DNA from: Acetatifactor sp. | GTDB taxonomy: Bacteria > Bacillota > Clostridia > Lachnospirales > Lachnospiraceae | Assembly (NCBI GenBank): GCA_024699575.1 | Contig: JAILPF010000118.1 | Location: forward strand, 1-5,710 | DNA length: 5,710 bases | Reading direction: 5' to 3' | Part shown: one piece after another, positions 4,917 through 5,710 of the stretch | Position numbering within the stretch: position 1 is the first letter of the stretch | Layout: each line of letters starts with the position of its first letter | The notes under the pieces: generated by a model | What the model was told of the DNA's origin: nothing | Database searches by the model: none | The model's input: only the letters and a program-made list of their open reading frames with translations | Made by a program: the position numbers and the translations under genes

Positions 4917-5710
4917 ATGGGAAAATTAGTAAACGGACAAATCTGGAAGGATACCGAAGGTAATCCGATTCATGCACACGGTGGATATATTATTTCTTTT
5001 GAAGGAGACTATTACTGGTACGGCGAGGATCGCAGGGACAACTATTATGTGTCTTGCTACCGCTCTAAGGATTTGACAAATTGGGAATTTTGTAATCATG
5101 TGCTTACGACAGAGTCGCCAACGGCAGAGTACCGTGTAAAAACAAAAATCAGGTTGCTGAATGAAGATGGGAGCAAAGTCAATCTGGAAAGACCTAAGGT
5201 GTTATATAATGAGAAAATAAAAAAGTTTGTGATGTGGATGCATTATGAAAACGGAAAAGACTACCTGGATGCTGCCGTGGCCATTGCAACCTGCGACACT
5301 CCTGACGGAGATTTCGTATACCATGGTCATTTTAACCCGTATGGCTTTATGTCAAGAGACTGTACTCTGTTTCAGGATGATGACGGGACTGCTTACTTCA
5401 TTTCGGCGTCCAGAGATAATGCGGATTTACATGTCTACAGACTGACAGATGACTATCTGAACGTGGAGAGCCTGGTACATCGCCTGTGGCAGGGAGAATA
5501 CAGAGAGGCACCTGCGGTGGTTAAAATCAATGAGAAATATTACATGCTTTCGTCCTATTGTACGGGATGGGATCCGAATCAGGGCAAGTATGCGGTTGCG
5601 GATTCCATGGAGGGACGATGGAGCCTTCTTGAAAAGATTGGTGACGAGACAACCTACCGGAGTCAGCCGGCATTTATCATTAAAAAAGGTGAAAGGATTT
5701 TGTACTATGG
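4917..5710 (+). CDS. GH43 glycosidase, exo-beta-1,3-galactanase-like (3' end outside window)
   Basis: The frame opens at ATG 4917 with AGGAG (4905-4909) 7 bases upstream and stays open to the window end (264 codons seen). There is no signal peptide, so it is probably cytoplasmic. Five-bladed beta-propeller GH43 features appear: AHGGYIISFEGDYYWYGE (20-37), NLERPKVLYNEK (89-100), SRDCTLFQDDDGTAYF (146-161), YREAPAVVK (195-203) and YRSQPAFI (247-254). The usual N-terminal catalytic Asp is missing (His-Gly-Gly in that region). Instead Glu91, Glu197 and Gln250 are spaced (106, 53) almost as Glu102, Glu208 and Gln263 (106, 55) of the Phanerochaete GH43 exo-beta-1,3-galactanase, as I recall them; there Glu208 is the acid and Gln263 the proposed base. 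This points to subfamily 24 or a relative. Being in one operon with GH88 suggests joint breakdown of imported galactan-type oligosaccharides. The exact substrate is not proven, and any C-terminal carbohydrate-binding module would lie outside. Confidence 0.85.
   Translation, partial: MGKLVNGQIWKDTEGNPIHAHGGYIISFEGDYYWYGEDRRDNYYVSCYRSKDLTNWEFCNHVLTTESPTAEYRVKTKIRLLNEDGSKVNLERPKVLYNEKIKKFVMWMHYENGKDYLDAAVAIATCDTPDGDFVYHGHFNPYGFMSRDCTLFQDDDGTAYFISASRDNADLHVYRLTDDYLNVESLVHRLWQGEYREAPAVVKINEKYYMLSSYCTGWDPNQGKYAVADSMEGRWSLLEKIGDETTYRSQPAFIIKKGERILYY

Overview
The window looks like chromosomal DNA from a low-to-mid GC Firmicute, most likely a gut Clostridia of the Lachnospiraceae type. The grounds are AGGAG-like ribosome binding sites before most genes, TTGACA/TATAAT and extended -10 (TGGTATAAT) promoters, one GTG start, and the mix of an OPT peptide transporter, an AraC regulator and cytoplasmic GH88/GH43 enzymes. 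The genus cannot be fixed from this sequence alone.

Layout. (1) 1-161, minus: N-terminal zinc-binding part of an IS91-family transposase, running off the left edge. Directly upstream of it are a strong minus-strand terminator (about 178-227) and a possible 49-residue acidic, proline-rich ORF (261-410, minus). (2) 575-2843, plus: a two-gene operon of an OPT-family oligopeptide transporter and a stand-alone PqqD-like protein (RiPP-recognition-element fold) whose start overlaps the transporter stop by 11 bases. It is driven by an extended -10 promoter at about 480-508. (3) 2791-3594, minus: an AraC-family regulator that converges on the PqqD gene, the two coding regions overlapping by 53 bases. 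(4) 3595-3727: a compact divergent control region with a consensus minus-strand promoter for the regulator and a 9-base inverted repeat flanking the region. (5) 3728-5710, plus: a GH88 unsaturated glucuronyl hydrolase (GTG start), then after 13 bases a GH43 enzyme that runs off the right edge.

How the genes work together. The AraC protein most likely controls the divergent GH88-GH43 operon. The GH88 keeps all eight active-site positions I could recall from the Bacillus enzyme at one constant offset. The GH43 has the Glu/Glu/Gln arrangement of exo-beta-1,3-galactanases rather than the usual Asp base. Together they suggest intracellular processing of unsaturated-glucuronate-capped galactan or arabinogalactan fragments (inference). 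The OPT-PqqD pair is a separate unit in peptide uptake; no RiPP precursor or radical SAM gene is visible. It is the least explained association here.

Beyond the genes, two strong hairpins are buried in the convergent pair: 16 bp inside araC and 12 bp inside the PqqD gene. Each is fully paired, counting G-U, only in the transcript arriving from the opposite gene. This suggests that each gene may carry the other's transcription stop signal, although neither has a good U-tract.
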